From: Gonapodya prolifera JEL478
Lineage: Eukaryota > Monoblepharomycota > Monoblepharidomycetes > Monoblepharidales > Gonapodyaceae
Length of the DNA stretch: 51,387 nt
Reading direction: 5' to 3'
Assembly (NCBI GenBank): GCA_001574975.1
Contig: KQ965768.1
Span: 78,820 to 130,206, forward strand
Shown: positions 1-9,516 of the stretch, piece by piece
Layout of the letters: every line of letters starts with the position of its first letter
Position numbering within the stretch: position 1 is the first letter of the stretch
Made by a program: the position numbers and the translations under genes
The notes under the pieces: generated by a model
Seen by the model: the letters and a program-made list of their open reading frames with translations, nothing else
Databases searched by the model: none
What the model was told of the DNA's origin: nothing

Positions 1-838
1 GTGGTTGCTTGGTGCGGTGAGTAAAAATACATGGGGTGTTCGCAAAAAGAAGCGTATTCATCTGGTCATTCCGTGAATACCCAGCTCATCCCCGTGTACT
101 TTCTGATCCGCTACCACGTGGACTCCGAGGGCTCGTACGAAGCGCTGCCTGGGTCTGGGGATGACGTCGTCCAGCCTGGGGAGGAGGATGTGGACGTGGA
201 TGTGGGTCCGGAGAGGGACGTGGAGGTGAATGGCGGTTCGAACGGGCAGAGGAAGGGAGATGGAGGCGGACTAGGTGAGGATNAAGAAGAACGGAGGTTG
301 TTGTCGGGAGGAGGAGTGGGAAGGGGTGAGGGGTCGTGAAGTGGATTTGAAATGCGGGCTCCGATATTTATGAAGGAGATTGCGATGCGATTTTGAGACC
401 AGGTTAGGTCGAATATATTCATAATTATTATTGATCTTTACAACATGACACAATCTCCGCGCTGAACAGGCGACGGAATGCGAATGAGACGTCACCCGCG
501 GAGAATGTGTGCATGGATGACAACGCGGGATTTTAGGTTCGCTTTGTAATCATGTAATTCGTGAATGCTTTCTCCGCAAACATTCAAAGATTCTCCGCAA
601 TTTCGCTGTAATTGTATCTGAGCATCTTTGACCTTGTGTGTCTCTGTCTTTGTTCAAGATATTGTGTGATAGAATCCGTTGGGATTTTAAAAGGTTTTTG
701 AATTAGCAATGGCTCTTTATTTCAAAGTAATTCCTTTGTCCGCAGCAAGGCCGTTGTAAAATATTGGGTTATAAAAACGATTCATTGTTGTGAACTTTTT
801 CCGTAATTCAAATATCCACCACCGCGCAACCTGAAGAG

Positions 839-1201
839 TTGTGTGAAAATTGCGAAACAATTCTTGAACTGGGTGGACACATTCTGTCTGCGCAATGCGG
901 GCGCAACTTCCTCAATGCTGCAGACGTTACAGCACGTAACGTAGATACCAATGCTGATCTCACGTATGTTCACACAGCAGTGGCGAAGACGATTCTACTC
1001 ATCAGAGTATCCAACAAAACCCACGCCGACGCCAATACTTTACCATTCACACATTCACTTACCAGCAAAAAGTCAGAGGATGCTTTGGAGGACGTTGACC
1101 TGTCTCTCAACAGGTCTCTTGAACGTAGGCTCGCCGCCATCAAAGAGCGCATGAATACCATAGGAGACGGAGAATGGAGAGAGAGTGAGAACGAAAGTTA
1201 G
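839..1201 (+). CDS. hypothetical open frame, possibly a 3' exon
   Basis: A 120-codon open frame with no recognised family. Its second half is charged and helix-prone (LNRSLERRLAAIKERM) and ends in an acidic tail (WRESENES), which looks more like a real hydrophilic C-terminus than chance. The frame begins at a non-ATG codon, so if genuine it is a 3' exon whose start lies upstream. The neighbouring 1-838 holds only a Gly/Asp/Glu-rich low-complexity stretch (about 120-340, with an ambiguous base at 283) and AT-rich DNA in which I see no convincing gene. The function is unknown and the frame could be chance. Confidence 0.25.
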   Translation: MCENCETILELGGHILSAQCGRNFLNAADVTARNVDTNADLTYVHTAVAKTILLIRVSNKTHADANTLPFTHSLTSKKSEDALEDVDLSLNRSLERRLAAIKERMNTIGDGEWRESENES

Positions 1202-1278
1202 ATTAAATTATTAGATCTAGACTATTTTCGCAGTGGATAATGACTGGATAAACGTATTTTTACTTCGAAAATTATTTT

Positions 1279-1377
1279 ACTGTCCGCATGACCTGACTTA
1301 AAAAGACAACAAATTTTTCCCGCAAAATTAAAAAAACCTAAATCCACACGATGACAAGAGATGAAATGATGCAAGAG
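1279..1377 (+). repeat. diverged copy of the 5' region of the 8.4-kb nuclease-like gene
   Basis: The stretch 1339-1376 is nearly identical (about 2 mismatches in 38) to the reverse complement of 8395-8434, which spans the start codon of the PD-(D/E)XK-like gene. The weaker upstream parts also align: both hold TGTCCGCA, then GACTTAAAA, GACAACA and an A/T-rich run before TAAATCCACACGATG. The copy keeps an ATG at 1351 and the first codons (Met, Thr, Arg, Asp, Glu, Met, Met, Gln). It then diverges and stops after about 30 codons, so it is a truncated relic of the family rather than a working gene. It shows that this gene family, leader included, has been duplicated locally. Confidence 0.55.
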
Positions 1378-1668
1378 TTGTGGACCTCTCACCTCCCCCA
1401 CGCACCGATACAGCACAAAAGAAAATTTGTGAAAATATCCGGCACGTAAATTTCACGATGGAGCACCAATCGCCCAATCGCAGTTAGCAACCAGGCCTGG
1501 CAATATAAGGGGTGAAGGCAGCTCAATAATTTCTTGCTTTCCTCTCAATGGAAACTTCAGTCCCCATCAAGATGGCGCTTGTCCCAGGGGAGGATCCTAT
1601 AGGTTTGTTTTGCGGTTGGCAGCTCCCAGCACAGCCGACTGCCCATATAAAGAATCGTTTCCGTCAGA

Positions 1669-2172
1669 GTGACTCCACGCGCGAGAGCAAAAGTGAGTGC
1701 TGGCGGCCGACAACCATCTGGTTTCATGATACGACACAACCTGACGGTTCCGAGTACAGAGCGGATTCTTGGGACTCATTCAGACGTGCACGTCACGATC
1801 ATTTCGCCCAGGAAGAAGTTTCATTTGAGTGGCCTGATCCAAGAAAGGAAGCGTCTTATACTCGTAGGAGATATGTCCGGCAGGGAGGGGTTGTTGCCGA
1901 AGTTGAGCCAGGTGGGGATGTTGGAGAGAGAGTACGTGGATGGGTTGGGTGATAAAGGGGTCGCTAAGTGGGAGGAGGAGGGAGGGGCGGGGCTTGGGGT
2001 GGGCCTGAAGAGGTGAAAGGGTGAAATTGTGCGCGCCGTGGGGGCAGGTCTGGACGTACCTCCTCATGCCATGGCGGGGGCGATAGAGCTGCAGTACCAC
2101 TGGCTATCGGAGACGGCGGGGTACCGGCAGGCGGACACGGAGGAGTTGAAGCTGTTGTGGTGCGTTGGCTAG
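1669..2172 (+). pseudogene. possible interrupted reading frame of unknown function
   Basis: One frame is open from 1669 to 2172 except for a single TGA at 2014-2016. Downstream of it the text looks protein-like (GLDVPPHAMAGAIELQYHW, then a stop after LLWCVG). Upstream it carries an acidic segment (EREYVDGLGDKG). The TGA lies within a potential GT donor (AAGAG|GTGAAA), so it could be intronic, a mutation or a sequencing error. I recognise no family. The flanking 2200-2830 contains patchy frames with one hydrophobic segment near 2500-2580 but no gene I can defend. Confidence 0.2.
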
Positions 2173-2829
2173 ATGCAGAGGTGTGAGTAAATACTCTCCT
2201 TGATGGACCACACGGAGAACAAGGGTGGTTCGGGGTTCTGACAGAGGTGGTGGAGATATAGGCCGACGAAAAGCAGGTATTGCTGTTGGCATGACGGGCG
2301 TTAGTGTAACGGGTTCCGTGGATGGCAAGGCCGATAGCATAAGCACCTCCTTTCGCACGTACTTCGGAGAGGGGTGGTGGAGTGGAGGACGTGGAGGTGG
2401 AGGTGGATGCGGCGTTCACTTTGGATTGGAGAGAAGCATGAGTTACAGCCAGCGCACTCAATTTCTCATCGCTCGGTCGCTCACTCCTCACTCCATCTCC
2501 TCATCCTCGCGGCCATCGTCAGCTTCCTCCTCGATGTCGCTATCATCCTCACACTCCCTCGTTTGATTATCGGCTCTACCACCAGCGTAGTGCTATTTTC
2601 GTGCTCTTCGGGGACGCAACAGCTTTGTCGAGGAGAGATCCGGCTACTTTTACGACACCATGAATGCGCTGGTATTTTGAAGCGGTACGGACTGGCGGAG
2701 CTGGCTGTCGGTGACTCAGGCCAATAATGCTGGAGGTGACTGAAGACACCAAAGGAGCTGAGGGACAAACAGGCGGAAGAGGGTCGACGATGGGTACTTG
2801 TTAGTCCATCACCCCCAGAACTTCGCGCG

Positions 2830-3153
2830 ATGGAGCCTCCAAACCAGCGCTATACGCACTTGTTTCATTGCGAGGGTGGCGTGAAATGCAACGATTCGGT
2901 AGACTTGGGTGAACTCTGCCCGGATCATGACAGATTCATTCCCGCTGGTGGATGGATTCAGACCGCATTTAGAGTAAATCAGACTTGTGTTGAAGATTCT
3001 GTTACAAGGATATGTTCATCCAAATATTTTGTACCATACGCCGCCGAGGGAATGCACGCAAGGCCTCCTCAGAAAAAGCGGCTGGCACCGTACTGGCCCA
3101 GAACCCTCCCCACGGTGTGCCTCGAGATCTGCTGGCATACGAATGTGGTTTAA
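2830..3153 (+). CDS. hypothetical open frame
   Basis: A 107-codon frame with an ATG, four cysteines in its first half (near CEGG, KCND, LCPDHD and QTC) and no identifiable domain. It lies tail to tail with the leftward receptor gene ending near 3394. No splice context or homology supports it beyond its openness, so it may be chance or one exon of an unrecognised gene covering 2.6-3.2 kb. Confidence 0.2.
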   Translation: MEPPNQRYTHLFHCEGGVKCNDSVDLGELCPDHDRFIPAGGWIQTAFRVNQTCVEDSVTRICSSKYFVPYAAEGMHARPPQKKRLAPYWPRTLPTVCLEICWHTNVV

Positions 3154-3393
3154 ATTGGCGACCGCGGATACCAGCTGGGCAGAATACAGACTGAGTCGTT
3201 GTCTTTCGTCTCCCATTTTCTACACGGGAGACGACCGCTCTACGGTCCCACCCAAAGGTCTGTTCGAGGCCGGAAGAGACGTAGAAGTAGTGTTCTGTGC
3301 TAAGTATTTATTCTCTGGGGGTGACAGGTGATCACATAAAGCCATTTTGCAGTCGGTAGCTTTACCGATATCAAGGGGTGAGTGGAAACTCAC

Positions 3394-5665
3394 GCTTCAC
3401 AGCATTAGCGAACACCACGAGCATTTCGACAAATCTTTCTTGGAGGACTCGAACATCAGATATGATGGTCCGCGCTTGAGTGTTCTGGTTTAAGGTTTTA
3501 TCTTTGATCATGGAGAAATCAAACTTCGTCGCTGTCGAATGTCGAGCAGGGACATGAGTACGACCGATAACTGAAGATACTGACCTCGTTGAGCAATAAC
3601 ACAACTCGCCTTTGGCCATTACTTGGAGCATGTAGTGGAATGGTCGCAAGATGGTCAATTCGGTCAATATCGCGCTCAAAGCACTCATAACAATCACAAT
3701 GACAGCAGCTTTTTGCAAGAGTTGTATGGTGTGAGTCGACTCAACAGAGATCTGATTCAATACCAAAGCAATCGCCACTCACAAATAATGATGATGTTCC
3801 GATTCGTTACATTCAAGTCGTCCGAAAGCTTAGTTTGCAGTTCCAAGCTGTTTGCGATGTAGTCAGTCACAGGCTGCAATGACGTGCGAGGGATTAACGA
3901 AGAACGTATCCCAAGAGCTGTTCATGGTGCGTTATACCCACGGCGCCACTGATAATGATCCACTTGAAGTTGGCCCGCCTATAACTTGCGACTTGGAAGA
4001 AGTGACCGCTTTTGCGAAAGTTAGAGTCAGGAAAGTCGCTGGAAATAATAACGATGAAGTACCGCAAACGACATCGTCAAAAGTGCCTATGGCGAGCGAA
4101 CCTCGATAGGTTGAATCCAGAGTACGACAGGACTGTAGAAGCGGATATGTTGGTGAGAGGATAGTCTGCGACGGAGAAGTCCCAGATTGTCTTCAAAGTC
4201 CAGGTGTTCGAAGCATCTTTGTAGACCAATGGCTATGGATCCAGTGTGATAGGAAGCAACCGCTAAGACAACACTTCTATGATCCAAGGATAAAGAACAA
4301 CTCACTGATGTTGTGGAGGTTATGTTCAACCCTGACATTCCCAACATTTGCCCAGTCGGCGCGATGATGTAGAACAGACTATTTGGCGTCGCCGCCGCCT
4401 TCAACTGATCCAATTGTGACGACAGTTCTGTAGCGGCAAAAAGTATGGCTGCCCCCGCAACAAAGTTGCCCTGACTATCCCAAATGGGAAATGATAGGTA
4501 CTGTGCAAGAACGACTGGAACGATTGAGTTTCCCACCGCGAGCGTAGGGTTGGAGATAGATATAGTGTTTGGGGGGGCGCGGTCAACGACAGACCACCAT
4601 GGGCGTTTCCATACCTGAAAGCCTGGTGCAGACTGTGGAGAAGAGGTACGAGGGATCAATAGGTAATGCGAACGAAAACGTGGGCAATATCACTGTACTG
4701 ATAGAAATTCACCCTAGCAACAAGCTCTCCAAGTGAGAATGTGCCGTTGGCATTTTGCTGTAGCCTCCAGTACGTTGCTGAAGTGTTTGTGGTGGGCACG
4801 GGGCCTTCATGATGCGAAATGGAGATAACTGGATGAGCCGGGTGAAATCCAGTTTTTTACATCAACACATAATACTCACAGAATGATTGACATGTCTTAT
4901 TGGCGACGAGATAAGCAAATACCGGTATGTCGGGAGGTCCAAGGGTAGCTACCGCCACCATGTTCTGAGATACGTTGTTGAAAATTGTCACGCCCATGAG
5001 TTTCTTGTTGATGCCGCGCACAGTCAAAGCAAGGAAGGGACCAAATCGACTGTTGGTTTGACGTATCATAATGTAAGGGGCCAGGGAAATGACGGTTCGG
5101 ATGATGAGCAAGATTAAACGTCACGTACTCATAGTCCTCGAGATCGACGGTACCCAGTTGGACAGCACTTGACGTAATGTTAGCAACGGAAATGATACTA
5201 GATATGTATGAGTCTGTTATAGAAATATCCGGGATAAATTGTGGTGTTTCTGCTTCTGCATGATCAAGACGAACCAGCAGCCCCAAAACACTTACCCATG
5301 TGCGAGAGGACTTGGGCGGAAGTATCTCTTTGCTTGGATTCCGCAAGATCAAGAATACTGGTTGTACCTAGCATGAAACATTCAAACGTTTCCCATCGGA
5401 CTTTGCGATGCACCATCGTGAAGTCAGGAGCAACGTACCTTGGGTGACAGATTGCTTGTTGGCTTGATCGGCCGACGCATAAGATAACCCGGTTATTACG
5501 GAGGCGACCAGAACGACGCTGATGGTTGATTGATTCTAGTCATCTGGGCATCATACTCATCGAGATCCAAGGAACTCACTTGATCACAACCAAAGCTACA
5601 ATTACGAGGCGGAGAGACACGCCAAACTTCTTGATGGGAGTGGAGCTGGGCGAAGCATCTGCCAT
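3394..5665 (-). CDS. Cache-domain sensor / receptor-like membrane protein, copy A
   Basis: Multi-exon gene read leftward. The start at 5665 gives MADASPSSTPIKKFG, then a first membrane segment (VSLRLVIVALVVIK) broken by an intron whose donor is at 5580. Extracellular exons follow at about 5460-5540, 5300-5350 (with an amphipathic helix), 5120-5280, 4880-5090 and 4690-4850. A Cache-like ligand-binding exon lies at about 4310-4615 (RPWWSVVDRAP, then LSFPIWDSQGNFVAGAAILF and YIIAPTGQMLGMSG). A second membrane span lies near 3640-3710 (AAVIVIVMSALSAI), and a HAMP/linker-like helix (ATKFDFSMIKD, then FVEMLVVFANAV) ends at a donor at 3393. Known Cache receptors sense small molecules outside the cell and signal to a cyclase or kinase inside. 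No such output domain is visible downstream, so the gene is truncated, or its last exons are unrecognised. The rightward gene at 11252 is its paralogue. Confidence 0.6.
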
Positions 5666-6077
5666 GAGATGGTAGACAGCGTCTGTGCTGGAATTAATTT
5701 GGAATCAGGGACTTCTTGGAAGATCAGGCAGCCATTATATTTTTTTTGAACACAATCCGAGGTGCATGCCCTTTTTATTTATTTGTTTCTTTTTTTTTCA
5801 CTTGTACTTTAAATCTTTTCTTGCATTGACAATGGGAACCTCCCTTTAATGACGACTTTCGTTTGCAACTGCCCCCAGCAAATTTTGAAATGGGGTAATT
5901 TATAATGTATTGGTACTGTGGATCTAGTGTCAATTTGAACAATCGTGTCCAATAGTTATAAAGTTCTAAATTTTCTAAAACCATGGGCTCAGGGGGTTAT
6001 CAGCTTGCAAAACAGCCAAGTGTTCTTTAATATCAAAACTTTGCAATTCAAACATTTACTTTATGGTGGTCAGGACT
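5666..6077. other. AT-rich non-coding spacer
   Basis: About 400 bp between the receptor copy A start and the palindrome array. It is A/T-rich with homopolymer runs (for example a T-rich tract near 5780-5800) and holds only a short minus frame of 69 codons with skewed composition. I see no gene, only possible promoter sequence for the receptor. Confidence 0.4.
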
Positions 6078-6385
6078 GCAGTGTCGCTTTGACATAAGTT
6101 CGGTCCGAACTTCTGTCAGATGAGCCCCTTTCGTAACCGCTCATCTGGCACAAGTTTGGACCGAACTTATGTAAAGTGCAACCCTTTCTCCTGAGGGAAT
6201 TTCGGACCGAACTTCATGCAGGAGTGCAATGTCGCTTTGACATAAGTTTGGTCCGAACTTCTGTCAGATGAGCGCCATTCAAAGCCACGAATTTGATAAC
6301 CACTTATCTGAAGCAAGTTTGGACCGAACTTCCTACAGGAGTTCATGGTTGTATTGGCAAAAGTTTGGTCCGAAATGAGTGCCAA
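6078..6385. repeat. tandem array of hairpin-forming palindromes
   Basis: Six copies of a 17-bp near-perfect palindrome, AAGTTYGG-W-CCGAACTT, lie at 6096-6112, 6152-6168, 6198-6214, 6244-6260, 6315-6331 and 6361-6374; the last is incomplete. They fall into two tandem units of three cores each, since 6096, 6152 and 6198 correspond to 6244, 6315 and 6361. The flanks are conserved too: GTCGCTTTGACATAAG precedes cores 1 and 4, and CTGTCAGATGAGC follows them. Cores 1 and 2 with their flanks form a larger inverted repeat with arms of about 30 bp (6096-6125 against 6139-6168) and a 13-base loop. This could be a mobile-element end, a MITE cluster, a protein-binding array or a structured RNA. It is not a CRISPR, because the repeats are palindromic, the spacing is irregular and the host is a eukaryote. 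Confidence 0.85.
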
Positions 6386-6721
6386 TCGCACCATGATACC
6401 CTCTCAACCCAAGTTCAGATCGATATTGCCGTGAATTTTATAGTTTCACAAGTGTATTTTCGTTTGTAGGTTGCATTTTAATGGAACCAGTTTTACATGC
6501 AGATACAGCTTTGGGTGGTCGAAGTCTTAGGGCACCCTTGCGCCAACTAAATTTTCCAAACATCGTCAAGCCATCGTGAGCTGATTGCATCTCTCTTTCA
6601 TCCAGAACTGGAATACACGCTATGGGAATTGGAAATCGTACCGGGAATCGTGGTGGGGTGAGTGCAATCTGCCGCCGCTTTTGGTCCCCACCCCAACTGA
6701 CATCTCGCGAATCAAATACAA

Positions 6722-7953
6722 ATGAAGCCATTGGGAGCCCCGAAGGCAATTGCGGCCTCACAAGCATCTCCACAGGAGAGGCAAATCCTCATCCAGTCTC
6801 TTTTGAAAAAGTGGTCTGCAAATGACTCGCCGCGAAGGGTCAAACTCCAGCGGATCAAGGCCGATTCATACATGGACATTCGGCCGCTATACCGTGAAGG
6901 TGTAGAAGAAATCAAGTAGGTTTTGTGTGCCTTTATTTTAGTTTTGTTTGCCGCAAATTGATCCTTGTTAGAGCGTCTATTCGGAAGAACAGCCTATTGG
7001 AGACAACGCCGTTCATTCTCCTGGAACTTGACGACGGATTTTTTGCTGTTGTGGATGGGCGCCACCATTTGAATGCCCTTCTTGAACTGAGGGTGGAAGG
7101 CGCTATTGCCATTGATGGACTGGACGACCTCGAAATGGAAATTACGGTGGTGGTTCTGAAGGTAAGTGAACATTGATTTAAGTCCTTTATGAGTTAAACT
7201 TGCTGACATCTTGTATTTAGGCAGATACACCAGAACAGGAGCAACGCCTTATCAGGCGCAATCTCAATTATATAGGCGAACAAAGTGAGTTGTGTGGATT
7301 GTTCTATCAATTTATTGACTTTTTTAACTGTCTTCTTGGTAGCTGTTCCAATGACTCCGTTCGATACCTTACGTGCCGTGCTGGATGCCATCGACGCGGC
7401 AACCTTGAAGAACAAGAATTGGACCCACGAAGACGTCATCGAAATGCTCCCTGGGGCAGGTAGTGCTGCCCAGTTGAAGAAGTGGATTCCAATGGCNCAG
7501 GTGGCAGTCAACGTACCTGGGGTAAGTTGTACTCCTGGCCCACCCTCAAAGTTTTTCTTTGACGCACTTTGCACAATTCCCTTAGCTCCTTGATCTTGTG
7601 AAGGCTGACTCAAGTGCAAACTTGAGGAAGCCAATATTCACGATCCAAACTCTTCATGCTGACAGCAAGGCATGCGCTCGTGGAACAAAGTATACATTTG
7701 TCTCGGGAAGTACGTGCGACAGAGGCTTTCGGGGAAGCCATCTTCCAAAGAAGACCTCGAACCCCGTCGAGGTGAATACATTACCAGGAGTGCCTCTCGT
7801 GTGAAGGAGTTGCCAAGTTGGAATCTTTACTTTGAAGACTTGTTTTGCTTACGAGAATGTGATAATCTCAATGGAATTAGGGTGGTGAAAAGGCGTTCTC
7901 CAAAGAGGTATTGCCAATTCCGAAAATTGTATAAAAATGAAGGCATTTCGTAA
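6722..7953 (+). CDS. ParB/sulfiredoxin-like domain protein, spliced, frame break near the 3' end
   Basis: The start ATG at 6722 opens MKPLGAPKAIAAS. Exons join in phase at 6917/6972 (EEIK|ASIRKN), at 7161/7222 and at the introns near 7284-7342 and 7520-7586. The joined product carries a ParB/Srx-type core: a helix with EEIKASIRKNSLLETTP, then the hallmark VVDGRHHLNALLEL. ParB-like folds bind or cut nucleic acid or hydrolyse nucleotides. This protein continues with a helical segment (TPFDTLRAVLDAID) that may be an HTH-like part. A base is ambiguous at 7497. Near 7690-7700 the plausible C-terminal frame shifts by one to a segment with LPSWNLYFEDLFCL, ending at 7953. That break may be an error, an intron or decay. 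The stop lies one base from the stop of the convergent nuclease-like gene. The introns mark it as eukaryotic rather than contaminant DNA. Confidence 0.6.
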
Positions 7954-7954
7954 A

Positions 7955-8422
7955 TTAATACTGGCATACAAAATAATTCAAGGCCACAGCAGCGCAAACA
8001 ATGTCTTCTTCTTCGTCGAAATAGTACACTGCTATCCCTGCTTTATGAAATAGCTTTTTCGCATTTTTGAGCCGTTCTCCTTTTGGCATTTCACCAAAGA
8101 GGTAAACTCGAAGCTCGTCCCTTGGATCAGCAAGATTGTATCGATACAGCTGTCCTATTGCGTAGTACCATTGATTCCAGTTCTTGATTTCACAATGCAT
8201 TGTCTCTGTCGTAACGTCTGTTGTTCCCGCAATGGTCTTTTTGTGACTTCCTCCCAACTCTTGCTCCAGTCGCCGTTGGTAGTGCAGCTCCTTCTTGCGT
8301 TCGCTTGCGTCGCAACCTTCTTCCAGGCTTACCGTCATCATTTTACGCTCAAGATCCTTCACCCGCCTCTCCATTTCCTCATACTTTTTTCGCATATCTT
8401 GCATCATTTCATCTCCTGCCAT
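7955..8422 (-). CDS. small PD-(D/E)XK-like nuclease domain protein with N-terminal coiled coil
   Basis: Single-exon frame of 155 residues from the ATG at 8422. Residues 1-60 form a charged coiled coil (KKYEEMERRVKDLERKM). A restriction-endonuclease-fold-like core follows: Glu53/Glu55 in a helix, Asp69 in GTTDV, the E-x-K pair at Glu78 and Lys80 (MHCEIK), and an AIGQLYRY helix with Gln91. A beta strand (LRVYLFG) and a KAGIAVYYFDEEED strand follow. The D...ExK...Q order is the PD-(D/E)XK signature. Similar stand-alone domains recur in fungal mobile or expanded families, but that is from memory and unsearched. DNA cleavage is an inference. A truncated copy of the 5' end and leader sits at 1279-1377. 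The neighbours are a convergent ParB-like gene and a downstream Fanzor. Confidence 0.65.
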   Translation of the reverse strand: MAGDEMMQDMRKKYEEMERRVKDLERKMMTVSLEEGCDASERKKELHYQRRLEQELGGSHKKTIAGTTDVTTETMHCEIKNWNQWYYAIGQLYRYNLADPRDELRVYLFGEMPKGERLKNAKKLFHKAGIAVYYFDEEEDIVCAAVALNYFVCQY

Positions 8423-8435
8423 CGTGTGGATTTAG

Positions 8436-9516
8436 TTAATGTTTTATGAGGGAAAATTCATGTTGTCGTTTTAAGTCGTTTCCTGCGGACAACGTTGCCA
8501 GGGACGACCCATCACACGAACGATACTGACGACAAAAAGTTTTAAAATTTTGAAAGTAGTCGGAAATCTGAGCAGGTAGATAAATTTGTGTTTGTCTTTG
8601 CACCAATTGCTCTGCAGTTTGCATGGAATGTTGCATCTGGTAGCAGTGTCCACCTTTTTTGGTGTACAAAGACATCATCTTTTTTTGTATCAGGGTAAGG
8701 TACCCTGAGCTCGGCAATATAAAAGGTGAGCTTTTTTGCCGGATTGACCAATTCCAACAAAAGTCCAAACCTACTCAAAAGAGCACACACAGAGATGATA
8801 ACACGCACACGCGCGTTAGCACGCCTATCAGAGTGATGTCCCAGTGGGCTATTGATCGAGTGTCCGGCTTACAATCCGTTCGGAGAGGCATTGGTTGGCT
8901 GGTCTGGGTTAGTACGCTGTATCAGCGGGCTAGCTGTCTAGGCCACAACCATGCCACGCGAAGGTTAAAGCGCAGCGCTCGTTTTACTGTCACCTGTCGC
9001 CCCTTATTCGGCTGGCCGCAAGCCTCATAAAACATAGAAATCAACCTTACTGTCACAAGTGACATACGAGCTTACCACTCGTTAGGTGTGGGAGCTGAGT
9101 GGTGGCGAAGGTGGCACAGACGGAAGGGAGAAGAAGCCCGTGTTTACTGATAGATAGGTTTACATCCACGAGCACCGTGATCAGGTGGGATGGTATTGGT
9201 GCTTTGTGTGTGTATTCAGGAACTTACTACATCGTGATCAGCTTTCCCTGCTACTCTCGCGTAGTGACACCTCACAGGTGTCACTTACTCTGTTCAAGAG
9301 AGCCCAACCCGACCCAAACCCAAAAGCCAAAGCCAACCCAGCCAAGCCAAGCCAAGTCATCCACAAGCCAAAAGACCAACACGCAGTTCCTTTGCAGCAT
9401 CGAGTACAGATTGAATCGTTGGACGGAAGATATTTGCCCATCATATATGAAACTTCACCTACTTTCTCCTTGAAACTATCCACTGAGCCTCCCTACTGAA
9501 TGGATGTATTTTCGGG
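8436..9516. other. intergenic stretch with no convincing gene
   Basis: About 1.1 kb between the nuclease-like gene and the Fanzor. Open frames here (for example 8436-8768 on minus) have unremarkable composition, and the part next to 8434 is the conserved leader of the nuclease-like gene. A repetitive AAGCCAA/AGCCAAGCCA tract lies at about 9310-9370. Any left end of the Fanzor element should be in this interval, but I could not see a terminal repeat. Confidence 0.4.

Noticed and set aside
6078-6385. CRISPR array
   Set aside because: The repeats are palindromic, their spacing varies from about 45 to 70 bases, the spacers share sequence, and the DNA is eukaryotic.
9300-9370. AAGCCAA-rich tract as a coding or guide repeat
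   Set aside because: It is a short, irregular low-complexity run with no conserved period and no partner elsewhere in the window.
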